Translations under genes and position numbers: made by a program | Assembly (NCBI GenBank): GCA_000320605.2 | Contig: KB445805.1 | Location: 310,001 to 374,000, forward strand | Source of the DNA: Gelatoporia subvermispora B | Taxonomy: Eukaryota; Basidiomycota; Agaricomycetes; Polyporales; Gelatoporiaceae | Reading direction: 5' to 3' | Length of the DNA stretch: 64,000 nt | Part shown: positions 1-10,145 of the stretch, piece after piece | Numbering within the stretch: the first letter of the stretch is position 1 | How the letters are laid out: every line of letters begins with the position of its first letter | The notes under the pieces: model-generated | The model's input: only the letters and a program-made list of their open reading frames with translations | What the model was told of the DNA's origin: nothing | Database searches by the model: none

Positions 1-2
1 AT

Positions 3-491
3 ATGTGGTCCGAAACAGCGATGGAGCAAGTCGAAGCCTCAGTACTTCATGCGCAGTCATCGCATCTTGCAGGCGACGGACATGATGATGCTTCCTCTGC
101 TAGATATGAGACCTTGGCCGAGAACCCCGCAGCCACAAGTGACAACGCCACCCCGCAAGTTGAAGTTTCGGCTATGACGAGTACGTTCTCCACCGAGGCG
201 CAGGACGTGGTGGGACCCGCGCAGAACCGTGAGAGAACACCCACTCAAAGTGAAGTCAAGGCAAGCTCGACGGCTTCCCCCATGCATTATGTCCCAGGAC
301 CTTCGCAGAGTCACCCAGTGGCGTCCCGGACCTCGCAGGATGGGCACGAGCAGCCATCAGGACCAGCGTCTGTGATCGATCTCCCGCATCCAACTGGCAA
401 CCTCGACTTGCTTGCTCGTGCAGCAGACTCGCCTTGGCGCCTCCGCAGCCGCAGGTACATCCGCAGACGTCGGTGTCTCCATGGCTGCTAG
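3..491 (+). CDS. Uncertain low-complexity ORF, possible 3' end of a gene entering from the left
   Basis: This is an open frame of 162 codons rich in Ser, Ala, Glu and Pro, with no recognisable domain. Its last 25 codons become arginine-rich and look non-coding. They overlap the antisense hypothetical gene at 357-~1310, so the true end probably lies before about position 430 or is reached through an intron. Nothing upstream is visible. The composition resembles a disordered tail of a fungal nuclear protein, but a chance ORF is nearly as likely. No function is assigned. Confidence 0.25.
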   Translation: MWSETAMEQVEASVLHAQSSHLAGDGHDDASSARYETLAENPAATSDNATPQVEVSAMTSTFSTEAQDVVGPAQNRERTPTQSEVKASSTASPMHYVPGPSQSHPVASRTSQDGHEQPSGPASVIDLPHPTGNLDLLARAADSPWRLRSRRYIRRRRCLHGC

Positions 492-1310
492 CTCTCTGTC
501 CATCTGCGCCGCAAGGTCCCAGCGCGTCAATTCCTCAGCGGTCACCGTTGAACCAAGCCCGCTACCTGGGGGAAAGTAAGTCGCTCGGATGGCCGCGTCT
601 TCAGCATTTGGCAGGGCCGTTTTGTCGATCTGCGCCTGAAGTGTCCACTTCGCCAATTCCTCGGCATTCACCGTTGACCCAAGGCCGCTACCTGGGGGAA
701 AGTAAGCCGCTCGAATGGCCGCGTCCTCGTCAGTTGGCAGAGGTGCCTCGCTCGACATCGGTAGAACAACGTTCGCTCCCGATGGCTGCGCAGGTGGTTG
801 CACTCCTGCGCCTTGACCTTGTAGCGAGGAGGGCAAGGACGGGCCAGAGGACGTGGACGACAATTTCCACGTAGTTCACGAGGCCGTTAGTCCTCAGCAG
901 GTACGGATGGCGGATAGGACCTCAACATACACTTGGCTAACGAATTCCTTGGTTGCCAGAGACTGTAATTGTACCGGAGCCGACTTGTACCAGACCTCAC
1001 CCGAGCCATTCTACGACGCAGAGCCCCAGATACATCATGGATTTCGCGTGGAGGGTTGACATGTTTCACCAGCATATACCACCTGTCGAACGCCTCATTG
1101 ATGACGCCGACGTTTGACTAGTGTCCGATCGTGCACTTCGTTCGTGTAGCATAGAACCTCATGTATCGACTAGACTTCGTTCAATGGATTTCATTTTGCA
1201 AATTTCGTCCTGGAGTAACAGGTGGGCTGACCGAAGGCGTCTTGAGGCCCGAAGTAGACCGCTCGCCCGGATTTGCAGGCTCCTTGATAGGCCCAATCCT
1301 ATCTCCAGCC
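357..1310 (-). CDS. Hypothetical protein with two 42-residue tandem repeats
   Basis: No family was recognised. Read on the minus strand, three or four exons can be joined. A Pro/Ser/Thr-rich exon lies around 1190-1300 (DRIGPIKEPANPGERSTSG...). An exon around 1000-1118 reads NVGVINEAFDRWYMLVKHV... and ends MAR at a GTGAGG donor. A third reads SLATKEFVSQVYVEVLSAI after a TTACAG acceptor. The last exon, at about 357-830, carries two copies of a unit containing AAIRAAYFPPGSGLGSTV followed by AEELAKW / AEELTRW. The repeat period is exactly 126 bases (42 codons). The last frame stops at 357 but could leave through an intron near 440. The start codon was not found. The gene is divergent from prefoldin subunit 4. 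The exon chain is an inference from frame and splice signals. Confidence 0.45.
525..776. repeat. 126-bp coding tandem repeat, two copies
   Basis: The copies start at 525 (cgtcaattcctc) and 651 (cgccaattcctc) and share the block ctacctgggggaaagtaag. The period is 126 bases, so the repeat stays in frame in the minus-strand protein. Most differences fall where the minus frame changes conservatively, which favours the minus strand as the coding one. Confidence 0.75.
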
Positions 1311-1511
1311 GGCCTGAATGCAACGAGACAGTCGCATTCGTCATTGTTGAAGTTACACGGCTTAGAGCCGGTGTGATTTAGTCATACCGCAAGTGCGAGG
1401 GCTCGAGGATAGGACAGGAGATGAACGGACCTGAAGAAGGAACGCTGCGGGCGCCTACGTTGCTGCCGACTTCCATCGTCGACTTGGAGGTCCTCCTCCT
1501 TGGACAGCACC

Positions 1512-2123
1512 ATGCGTATTGTACGTATTCAAGGTGCCAAACACACACATTTCTCATCGTGCTTCATATCATAGCTTTCAAAAGAAGAGGAGACGGACGA
1601 TAATGCTGAGGTGACCTGGGGTATGTGTCTACGCGTTCGCTGCACACTATATTTGCTCATAGTCACCGTAGAGGACCAGCAACGTATCAATACGTTCTCG
1701 AAGCTCAACAATCGTGTTCGCGCACTGGAGGAGCAGATCGAGGCCCTGAAGGTGGGTTTTGCTGACCGAATACGCGCTACAACTGCTCACATGGCCGTCT
1801 GGGATACAGCAAGAGAAGGAGGCATTGGATGACCTCTCGACGGATCTCGAGCTGGCGGATGAGGATCAGTTGGTCATGTACGTCTACTCAGCTGAAGCTA
1901 GCCCAGAACGCTGTGCTGAGCACGATACAGGTACCGGGTAGGAGAGGCGTTCCTGCACCTCCCCCACAGCCGAGCGATGAAGAGGCTAGAGAGGGATCAG
2001 GCAGCACTCGACGCGGAGCTGTCGAAGCTGACAGACCGCGCGGAGGAGTGCGAGGCAACTATGAAGGAACTGAAAGGAACCCTGTATGCGAAATTCGGGA
2101 GAGCTATCAACCTTGATGAGTGA
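1512..2123 (+). CDS. GIM3: Prefoldin subunit 4
   Basis: This is a beta-type subunit of the hexameric prefoldin chaperone, which delivers nascent actin and tubulin to the cytosolic chaperonin CCT. Five exons join in one frame: 1512-1520, 1575-1620, 1672-1751, 1810-1877 and 1931-2123, each bounded by GT and AG. The protein is about 131 residues, normal for the family. It begins MRILSKEEETDDNAEVTWED and has the family signatures WEDQQRINTFSKLN, LADEDQLVMYRVGEAF and, at the end, KGTLYAKFGRAINLDE. Two coiled-coil helices flank the beta-hairpin segment. The first coding exon is only nine bases (Met-Arg-Ile), so simple ORF calling misses the start. The gene ends 118 bases from the stop of the convergent muskelin gene. 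Identification by sequence signature is strong; the role is family knowledge. Confidence 0.93.
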
Positions 2124-2241
2124 ATTGACATGGAAAACTGAGTATTCGCGACCCATTCTCGTCCTTTTGATGTCCCCGCGATACCCACAGGCCAGTGATG
2201 GTATATCCTCATAAAGTTGCATGGTCTACAGGATACTGTGG

Positions 2242-5200
2242 CTACAACAGTTCCTCATCCGTATCGATCATCTTCAAGAGATCACTATCTGGCTGCTTCG
2301 CGTCCTGGTTCACGAGAGCGAGTAACCTCTCGAAGACCTGGGTGCGCTGCCGGTATCTAGCAGGGGATGGCGGCGTCTCAGAACGGGCGCGTTCGACAGG
2401 GTCTTGCTCCAATGTGATCACGGAGCCTCGCGAGCCCCTAGCTGCCAAGGCAGCGACAGGTTCCGCTGCGCTGGCATCTGGCATCTCCTCATCCTCATCA
2501 TCCAGAGCCATCGAAGATCTAGCTGTTCTCCCATTCGATCCACTCCGTGTGCCGTTATCGAGCGGAGATTGTCTGGCTTCGGTAGGGGCCGGCGCAGATA
2601 TTGTAGGCGAGGGAGGCCTGGATAGCAAATGTGACAATAGCGATCGGAAGTTCTCAGCTTCCTCTGCGTCATTGTGGTTCACCACCGCAGAGACCTCCTT
2701 CTGCAGATATGCGAGGGCTTGTACGGCCGGCTTGTCCTCGCACATCTCCCTGAATCTATCATACGACAGGTCAGGAGACCTATGACTCACATTGGGTTGA
2801 TTGCAGCGGCCGGACTTACCTCTGCTGTCGCACTTCAAACGTGGCCTTGCGTATGACTTCTCCGTTCGTTGGGCTGTATGACGACCATCAGCTATGCAGT
2901 AATCCACAACCACATCATACACGCACCGATCCAGCTCCAAACTCCAGAAATCATCGAGCCGCTTTCCCCTCGGCTCCTCCGGTTCCTGCCTCGCCGCACT
3001 GTCTGCCTCCCTCCCCTCCTCCATAGCCCCGCCCGCCTGGAACCCCTTGATGTGGCCCGCGTTGCCTCCATGTATATAGAACGTCTTCGTCCGCTTACTA
3101 TATGCCATTTGATGTGCGTACCGCGGCTGCGGGCGCTCGGGGGACACGCTCCTGGCGCCGGGGATTTCGGGTGGGAGGATTTTTGACCATCGCCCTGGGC
3201 GATCCGCGCGCTCGTATCGATATAACCATTCGGGTGAATGGGATTCAATTGTCTCTGCCCCTGGTCCGCCGCGAGTCACGCCTAGCGAGCTGGAGTGCAC
3301 TATTAGACTTTGCGTGATCCGGAGTACAGGAACCAGACTTACACGTATATCTCGCGAAGCTCTGGATCGATCGCTGCACGCTGAGTGAAGCTGGCCTCCG
3401 GGCCCCCGGCATGTGCGATGCTGGGGAACAGCTCCGTCACCATCCGTGTCGGGATATGGTACGCGTACATGTCGCCCAGGTACTTGTCTTCTCTGCGGCC
3501 GGCAAATATCAGGAGGCTCTGAGAGTGGGGCTCAAAGACCATGGAGTGCCCTAGTTGATGGTATCAATGCCAGTGCGTGGTGCTCATTGCTGACGAGCGT
3601 ACCATATCGCGAAAGCATGTCCCCATTCGGCTGCGGAGGCTCCGTAGTACTAGAAGCTGTCAGTTGCTTGACCAGCATCAGAAGTGCGGACTTACTCACG
3701 GGAGTAGCGCCCACTTGTTCGCCCGAATATCATAGCTATAAAGCCCCGAGTATTTGATGGATTCCCAGTCGCCGTCTACGACGCGACCACCTGCTACATA
3801 CATGACTTGCGCATTATGATCCATGGCCATTTGGTGGTCGAATATAAGAGGCGGGCCACCGCAACGCTGTGATGGGAGTCAGCGGCCTTGAAGTAAGCCA
3901 AGAGGTAATGTTGCCCGTACAGAAGTATCTCCAGACACAAGTGACCATGTCCCCGCGGACGGCCCCCGCGTGTGATAACGGTAGAAATCCGAGCAGTACT
4001 CCGACCACCCTGCGCTGCTCGTCCCTACCTGCGGAGGAGTCAATTCAGGATCCACCGCTGAGGGTGGTGGGCTCGAACTTCGGCCGGGCCGTGGAACGGC
4101 ATCTTCTCCCTTCTGACCGGATCCTCTCGTATTCAACGATCCCGCCGCGGCGTTCGCGTCAGTCAACTTCCCGAGCAGGAAGATCGCTCCGCTCTTGCTG
4201 TCGAACACAATTTTGTGGCACGCACGGGGGCTCGGGCCATTCAGCTCACGGGAAGTGGCGGGACTTAGCATGCGCCACATATCGCAGGCAACGTCGTATA
4301 CCCAGAAGTCGTCCAGGCTGCGCTGGCCGTCCCACCCGCCGAACAGGTATATCATCCCGTTCTCCTCGTCCATGCACATAGCGTGCCCGCCCCGGCGGCA
4401 TGGCACGTCACCGTCAGGGTCCATCCCCCGGATGCGCTCCCATCGCGCGTATGGCTGACATGCGTGACGGTATGCGTTGAACAGGCCAGCGTCCGACGCG
4501 TCCCGGATGAGTTCCTCGACGCGTGGCCAATTGCCTTGCAAGACAATAGACTCGTGGAGCGAAGTGATCGTGGGGTGCTCGAGACGTAGGCCTGACCGTG
4601 CGAGAAGGTCGTGGTATGGTGTCAGAAAGCGGCGCTGGCGTAGGTGCTTGAGGAAGTGGCGCAGGAGGACGGTCTCTCGGAACTGAGAGGTGTCTGAGGC
4701 CATGGTTGGACGTCAGAGTGTAGTTGGAACGCACCTCGTCATGTCGCTCTCGAACTCCCCCGACGAACTGCTCGTCCACGACACCCATCAATGCTACGTG
4801 CCAAATCGAAGTATGGAAGCTTTGTCCATGGGCACTAGAGGGATCTTCAGCGTGAGAATGTGAGCAAACCTGGGATACGCACGATAGCGGAACTATCTTG
4901 ATATATCGGGTAGGGAAATAGAGGCCAGCCCGGTTTATGCTCCGGATACAGAAGGTCTCTGGAATGGTGTCATTCTTGAGACCGGAATGCAGAACCTGTC
5001 GAGTTGCTGAAATCAAAATAAAGTTGAGTACATGATGTGGCATTGCTGTACTTCGATCATGTTGTCTTCGTCTTCTCCAATGTACAACTTGAACTCTTTC
5101 ATATTGCATGGATGTGCTACGCCAGCAGCGTCATCTCTCGATTCAGCCGTAAACATTGAACGACATACGCTTGCCATACTAGTCCGACGAGTCAACCTCC

Positions 5201-5520
5201 GTAGTAATGGCGAGTATATGTCAACTAGGCGCACCTTTCCGAATTTGAGACTCTCTGCATGTTTGGAAGTTCATCAGCCACAGAGTATGTCCGATCATTC
5301 AGGCGACTCAACTGAGCATACACAGCTTCTCTGTGCGTAATAGCATCCACTGTTTCGCGGTTGGTGCCTGGTATGCGCCACTCCATCTGCTGCCTTGGTC
5401 CGTAGGATTGTCGACTAGTATATTCTCCGCCACATAATGCCCGCTGTGCTCCGAGCAGCTGGCGATTGTGTACTTGATCGGCACAGCGGGAGGCTCAGAC
5501 ACCCGAGTGGGTTGATTCAT
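2242..5520 (-). CDS. Muskelin homologue (discoidin, LisH/CTLH, kelch repeats)
   Basis: Muskelin proteins are scaffold or substrate-receptor components associated with the CTLH (GID-type) E3 ubiquitin ligase. Twelve exons join in frame: 5324-5520, 5235-5254, 5052-5116, 4883-4995, 4735-4834, 3921-4682, 3700-3866, 3603-3649, 3343-3550, 2923-3307, 2820-2845 and 2242-2755, giving 867 residues. The N-terminal muskelin/discoidin part contains HPCNMKEFKLYIG, LHSGLKNDTIPETF and FPTRYIKIVPL. A LisH/CTLH helical region follows (RETVLLRHFLKHLRQRRF). Kelch blades come next (GGHAMCMDEENGMIYLFGGW, PPLIFDHQMAMD, HSMVFEPHSQSLLIFAG). The C-terminal muskelin segment is QALAYLQKEVSAVVNHND. Exon 2 is a 20-base micro-exon and exon 11 has 26 bases. 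The exon 10/11 junction (donor gtgtat, acceptor gcaag) is the least certain. The protein is longer than animal muskelin because of a Ser/Glu-rich insert before the final YRQRTQVFERLL motif. Confidence 0.92.
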
Positions 5521-6228
5521 CTTGCAGTACAAACGCACAAAGTCTTAGTCGGTGAACTTTGAACGTTATGTTACGTTGAACAATGACCAGAGAAACGTGT
5601 TGGTAAGGGACGCATTAATGGTTCGTGCCATGTTCAGGTCGTGCGTCCTCACTTTCCGGGTCTCCGCGCCACCACGTGGCAGGGTTCTTACCCGGATGCA
5701 CGGGCCGGACTTCCTTCGCCCCCGTCGGCGTCGCTCATGTTCATTCGGCTACCGTGACGACGTCTTTGTTTTCCTCTGGTCTATCAACTTGAGATTAAAT
5801 CATCATTCCGTTTTCAACACTGTTTTTTTTTTCAATCTGCTGTCTTTGACATCGACATGATGCGGATTTTATCACACTAGCCGGTATGAGTGGAAGGTTC
5901 AGGGAAATGCCACTCCAAAGTCCCGCGAAGCAACTCTCCTTCGGCTAAGGTTCAGCAGCTGTAGTCTGTAATATTAATGCTAATGCAGCCGAGGGACCAG
6001 GCTCTAGAATCTGTGGTACATTAATATTCTGTGGCCAGTGGCACGTGCGAGCGCTCCGTCCTGGGCCACACTAGTATCTCTTTAAATTCTGAGGCCAACT
6101 TACGTCTGCACTCCTCCTCGACCAACCACGACCAACCTTCTGCGCTGTTCTCTGAAGCTTCTTTAGAAGTCTCACACTGACGTCTAACGTCCAGTCAACT
6201 TCTACTACCTCGGGACAACCGAAGCAAG
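5521..6228. other. Intergenic region between the divergent muskelin and 6229-7422 genes
   Basis: This 708-base stretch must hold both promoters. I see a T-run near 5821-5832, AT-rich segments around 5970-6030 with two TTAATATT-like words, and no open frame resembling a protein. The 30 bases before the ATG at 6229 are Ca/Ct-rich, as is common for fungal 5' leaders. Confidence 0.6.
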
Positions 6229-7422
6229 ATGTCTTTTTCGAAATTGTACCGGGACGACCTCGTAAAAATGCCTATGGCCCGTGTACGCAAGTACGCCAGG
6301 GTATGTCCTCCGGGCGTTGGCTTGATTGAGTTCGCTGAGTCTCATGGCCCTAGTTCTGCGGAATTTCCTCGGAACTGAGCAAGGAGGGCATGCTAGACGC
6401 GATCTTCAGGGACCGTCTCGCGGTCCCAGGCCAGAAATACGATGGAAGATTGCACCTACATCGGTATATACTAAAGGAGCACATACTACGAAAAGTCCGA
6501 AAGAACCTTGGGATCGACATGAGAGGGAAGGATGATTACAAACAGCAACCCCTACTGGAGGTCTCAACGCGCACGATGTTCTGGAAATGGTGTACTGCTA
6601 ATTCACAACCATGTGGTACGGGCATTGTTCCATTTGATTGATGAGCTGCTCTGACACAATTGTGCGAGGATAGCCTTGGCGTCCGACTTACGTATACGTA
6701 CACCACAGGCTCGTGAGTTTTGTGCAGTGCGACGGCATTATGTCACATTGACCTCCCACGCTACCAGACAAGCACAGGCATCATTCGAGACACCCTATGC
6801 CCCGTCCACCCGTCGAGTGTGCTATCGCTGCTCTCAAAAGCCTTGAGGTAGATGAAACTGCACGCCGGCCACAACCCCTGCATGTTGCGATGGACATGGA
6901 TGTAAACCGCATTGTTGTGACAAGGACTCCGGAACAACAAGCAAAGCTCTCTCAAGCCAAGGAAATATTCATGGCATCGCTCTGGGATGCCGAAAGGAAG
7001 AAGAGAGATCTCCTGTTGAATAGCCCGAGGAAGCGGGTGAAGCCACAGATTGCTGCAATGTTCGACATATGGGTCTATAAGAACGCGCCATGGGGCACAC
7101 TACTATACCGGCGCGACACGGCCCCTCTTGCGCCACACGCTGTGCGGAGGGCTGAGGAAGCGAGACGGTGAGTTCGCGCTATCTCGACGTAACGCGTGTG
7201 GCTGACCATGCTGCCAGGCGCGACGCACAAGAGGCGCTGGCCCAAGCTCGCGAGATGTTGCGCGTTAACTACCCAGATCGGTTCAGGCGCAAGGCAAAGT
7301 CCAAGTCCAAGTCTAAGTCTAAGTCTACCTCAAAGGCGTCCAAGCGGCGGTGGGAAGAGTCTACGGAAGTTCCAGCATCGCCCGGTGACCAGCGTCCCAC
7401 CAAGCGAGCGAGACTCGGCTGA
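6229..7422 (+). CDS. Hypothetical basic protein, probably nuclear
   Basis: No family was recognised. Four exons join in frame: 6229-6300, 6354-6615, 6768-7167 and 7218-7422, for 312 residues. The N-terminus reads MSFSKLYRDDLVKMPMARVR, followed by KYARFCGISSELSKEGMLDA and a helical segment with GRLHLHRYILKEHILRKVRK. That layout is reminiscent of a SAP-like helix-loop-helix, but the match is too weak to name. The C-terminus is strongly basic, with a KSKS repeat tract (bases ~7296-7330) and a terminal KRARLG, consistent with nuclear localisation signals. The exon 2/3 junction was chosen because acceptor CTACCAG at 6767 is the one that keeps the downstream frame. It is divergent from muskelin. 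Confidence 0.7.
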
Positions 7423-7973
7423 GCGGGAAGAGGTGGTGGCACTCATACACACCTTTTGACCCATGGCGTTGCCACTCGACCCGATTGGTGGCATCGGAGA
7501 CCCAACTCATCCGAGTGCGGCTTTCCGAGCCCTTCCTCCGCCGGACAGTACACCGCGCATGTGACACCTGTACTGTGCTTCGCTCTCTATAGTCATATAT
7601 ATGCGGCGTCATATTGTGCCTTTAGACAAGCATGCGCATGATGTGAGTATAGCGACCTGCGGAATTTATACCGATCCTTTGGTCTGACGGGGAGTGGCCC
7701 CTCACGGATGTGAGCAGTCCTTAATGAAAGTACCTACGCTTCTTCGAATCTAGTCGTAGACCAGTATACCTCGACTTTCGGTTCACACTGATCCCGAAAT
7801 TTCGTAGTCCCAAATAGTTTCATTTCCCTGTAACCTCTGATACGTTTAAATACCTTTCTCAATGGCCATGGATTCCTACACAATGCGCCCTATATCGCTA
7901 ATTTATCCCAAGTAGTTTTCCTTCCAAGCTCGAACCTCCGGGGAAACAAAACATACATGAATTTGCCAGATCG
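7423..7973. other. Intergenic, convergent 3' ends
   Basis: This 551-base region lies between the stop of the basic hypothetical gene and the stop of the FAD monooxygenase. It contains AT-rich 3' processing-like sequence (for example tttaaatacc near 7848) and nothing that looks coding. Confidence 0.6.
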
Positions 7974-10145
7974 CTAAGCGGTGACAGCACCGCCGAAGAC
8001 GCGAGCGAAATAGCTTTCAACGCCCTGCTCGCCGCGGACCAGACCACCGACGTAGTCATCCGGCCGCACAATCACGACGGCGAGTTGACCCTGTTCAATG
8101 CCGTACCCCGCATACGCGTGGCCGTCACGGTCTTCCAGGACAATATCCGCGTCGACCGCAGGTGCGGGGGATCCAGCAGGCGCGATGACGACGGAGCGGA
8201 TGATATCAGCCGGGTACTGCTTGAGGCCCGCGAGCACGGTGCTGGCCTCTTCAGCGCTAGAGGTCAACACTAGTACTGTGTGGTACGCGGCGCTGAAGAT
8301 GCTGAAGAGGGACGTTACATCCCCCAGCGCGTCGGGGCCCTTGATCTTCTGCAGGCCCGGCGCATCCGGTGCACGGTCCCCCCCACGGACGATGCCCTCG
8401 GCTCCGGCTCCGCCATATGCGTCCACAGGCTTCTCTGGCACGTCCTCAGCGCCAGCCCACTCGTCGACGACGATCGAGCTCCAGCGGTAGTTCACGCCGA
8501 GCTGCATCAAGGCGCCGCCGCGCTGCCACGGAGTGGTGTCGCCTGCCTTCGCTTTGAAGGTCTTTGTGAGGAGTTCACCGCTCTTCTTGAGCATCGCAGC
8601 GATGACGGGCAGGCGCTCCTCGTTGTAGCTCGCGAGGAGCGCAGGGGTGGCAAGGCCTTTCTCAACTAGGGCGAGCTTCCAGCCCAGGTTGAACTGTGCG
8701 GAGACATGGCTGGTAAGTCTTTTTGGGTGCTAATAGCGGAATCGGGGTACTCACAGCGTCTTGGACACTTGAGTTCAGGCCTTGCCCGCCGGTGGGAGGG
8801 TGAACATGCGCAGCGTCTACATGGGGATGAGACAGGTACAACGTCAGGGGATGCCTGGAGCTTACCTCCTGCAAGAAATACACGGCCTTCGCCGAATTTG
8901 TCCACCATGCGTATGTTCGGCCTGAGGCAGAGCGTCAGCTGCGACGTCCACTCCTCCTATCACATGAAATATACCTGTACTCGGAAGTCCATTTTACATG
9001 CCCAACGGTGATGTCGTCCCTGTCCGTACCCGCGCGAAGAAACGCCACTAGTTCGTCTTTATCTGCCACAATCTTGGCGTGGTCGATCTTACCGCCGCCA
9101 AGAAGCGTCCAATAGCCGTCATGCTCCGGAGGTCGCAACGATACACTGCAGATAAAAGTCAGTCAAGTAATCGAGGTCTGCAACAGCAGGTCCTTACAAT
9201 TTCGTGGACGGCTCTCCCCATTGATGAGCGAACTGTTGTGAGACATTCAGTCCAAATCGCTACAAATATGGCAAGATTTCGAACACACCTGCGGGTCAAG
9301 GCCGCTCAGCTGGAAATCAGCAACGACGATGTGTTGCTCACTACCGCGAGTTTCACCAAGGAAACTAAGGCCAAGTTGCTTGCGCACGACCCCTAAAATA
9401 GAAGACAATCAGCAAAAAGGACATAGGAACAGAAGCAACGCTTGCTCACCTTTACCGCCATCAGTTCCGACCAAGTAATGGCAATTGACGGTCTCCTCGG
9501 AGTCCTTTCCGTCCTGGCGCTTCGCGATACGGGCGGTAACATGGTCGGGGTGCTGCTCGAAGCTCAGAAGCTCAGTGCCGAGCTCGACATGACAGCCGAG
9601 TTTGGCCAGATGCTCGCGCAGGATGCCCTCACTCCAATCTTGTCCGAGCGACCTTGCGCGAGGCTACCGCCGAGGCATCAGCACGTAGGCTGACGCTATA
9701 GCAATAGTCATACGTACGAATGGTGTGGACGGCGTAGGTTCAACAGGAGGAGACATGGTGAAGCCACTGATGACCTCGGTTCCTCCAGGCATCTTGTAGA
9801 CACGAGTGGACACGATCTCCGCACTCGCCGTCATGATATCCGGAAGTACGCCTAGCATATGGAATAACTCCAGCGTGCGAGGCTACAGTATGGACAGGAG
9901 TCAGCCATCTGAGCGCATATATTCACTGACAGCCGTACCTGTATCCCTCTGCCCCGACGACCAACATGGAACTCTGCTGCTTTGTCTATAATGCGGACAG
10001 GAATACCATTCTTGAGGAGAGTGAGTGCTGCAACAAGACCAGCGGGACCTGCTCCGACCTGCAGTCATTGCGTCACATTTTCAGTCCCCAGGACACAATA
10101 TACTTTAGACACACGTACTATGAGCACTGGTATAGTCGTCGACAT
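7974..10145 (-). CDS. FAD-dependent aromatic hydroxylase-type monooxygenase
   Basis: A flavoprotein monooxygenase of the FAD_binding_3 / phenol 2-monooxygenase type. Such enzymes insert one oxygen atom into an aromatic substrate using NAD(P)H and O2. The 27-base first exon 10119-10145 encodes MSTTIPVLI. It is joined at 10058 to VGAGPAGLVAALTLLKNG, completing the GxGxxG dinucleotide-binding motif. Further landmarks in order are RTLELFHMLGVLPDIM, the DG motif in HYLVGTDGGKG, RPPEHDGYWTLLGGG, the GD motif in GEGRVFLAGDAAHVHPPTGG followed by QGLNSSVQDA, and FNLGWKLALVEKGLA opening the last exon (7974-8693). The C-terminal 100 residues have the thioredoxin-like fold pattern of this family (HTVLVLTSSAEEAS). 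About eight introns are present; internal junctions between 8694 and 9990 were not all fixed. The substrate is unknown. Start and end are well supported. Confidence 0.88.

Noticed and set aside
2820..2845. Read-through of the muskelin 3' introns as coding
   Set aside because: The frame is open through 2756-2922, but reading through disrupts the conserved VRQQRFREM segment. Splicing out both introns restores it.
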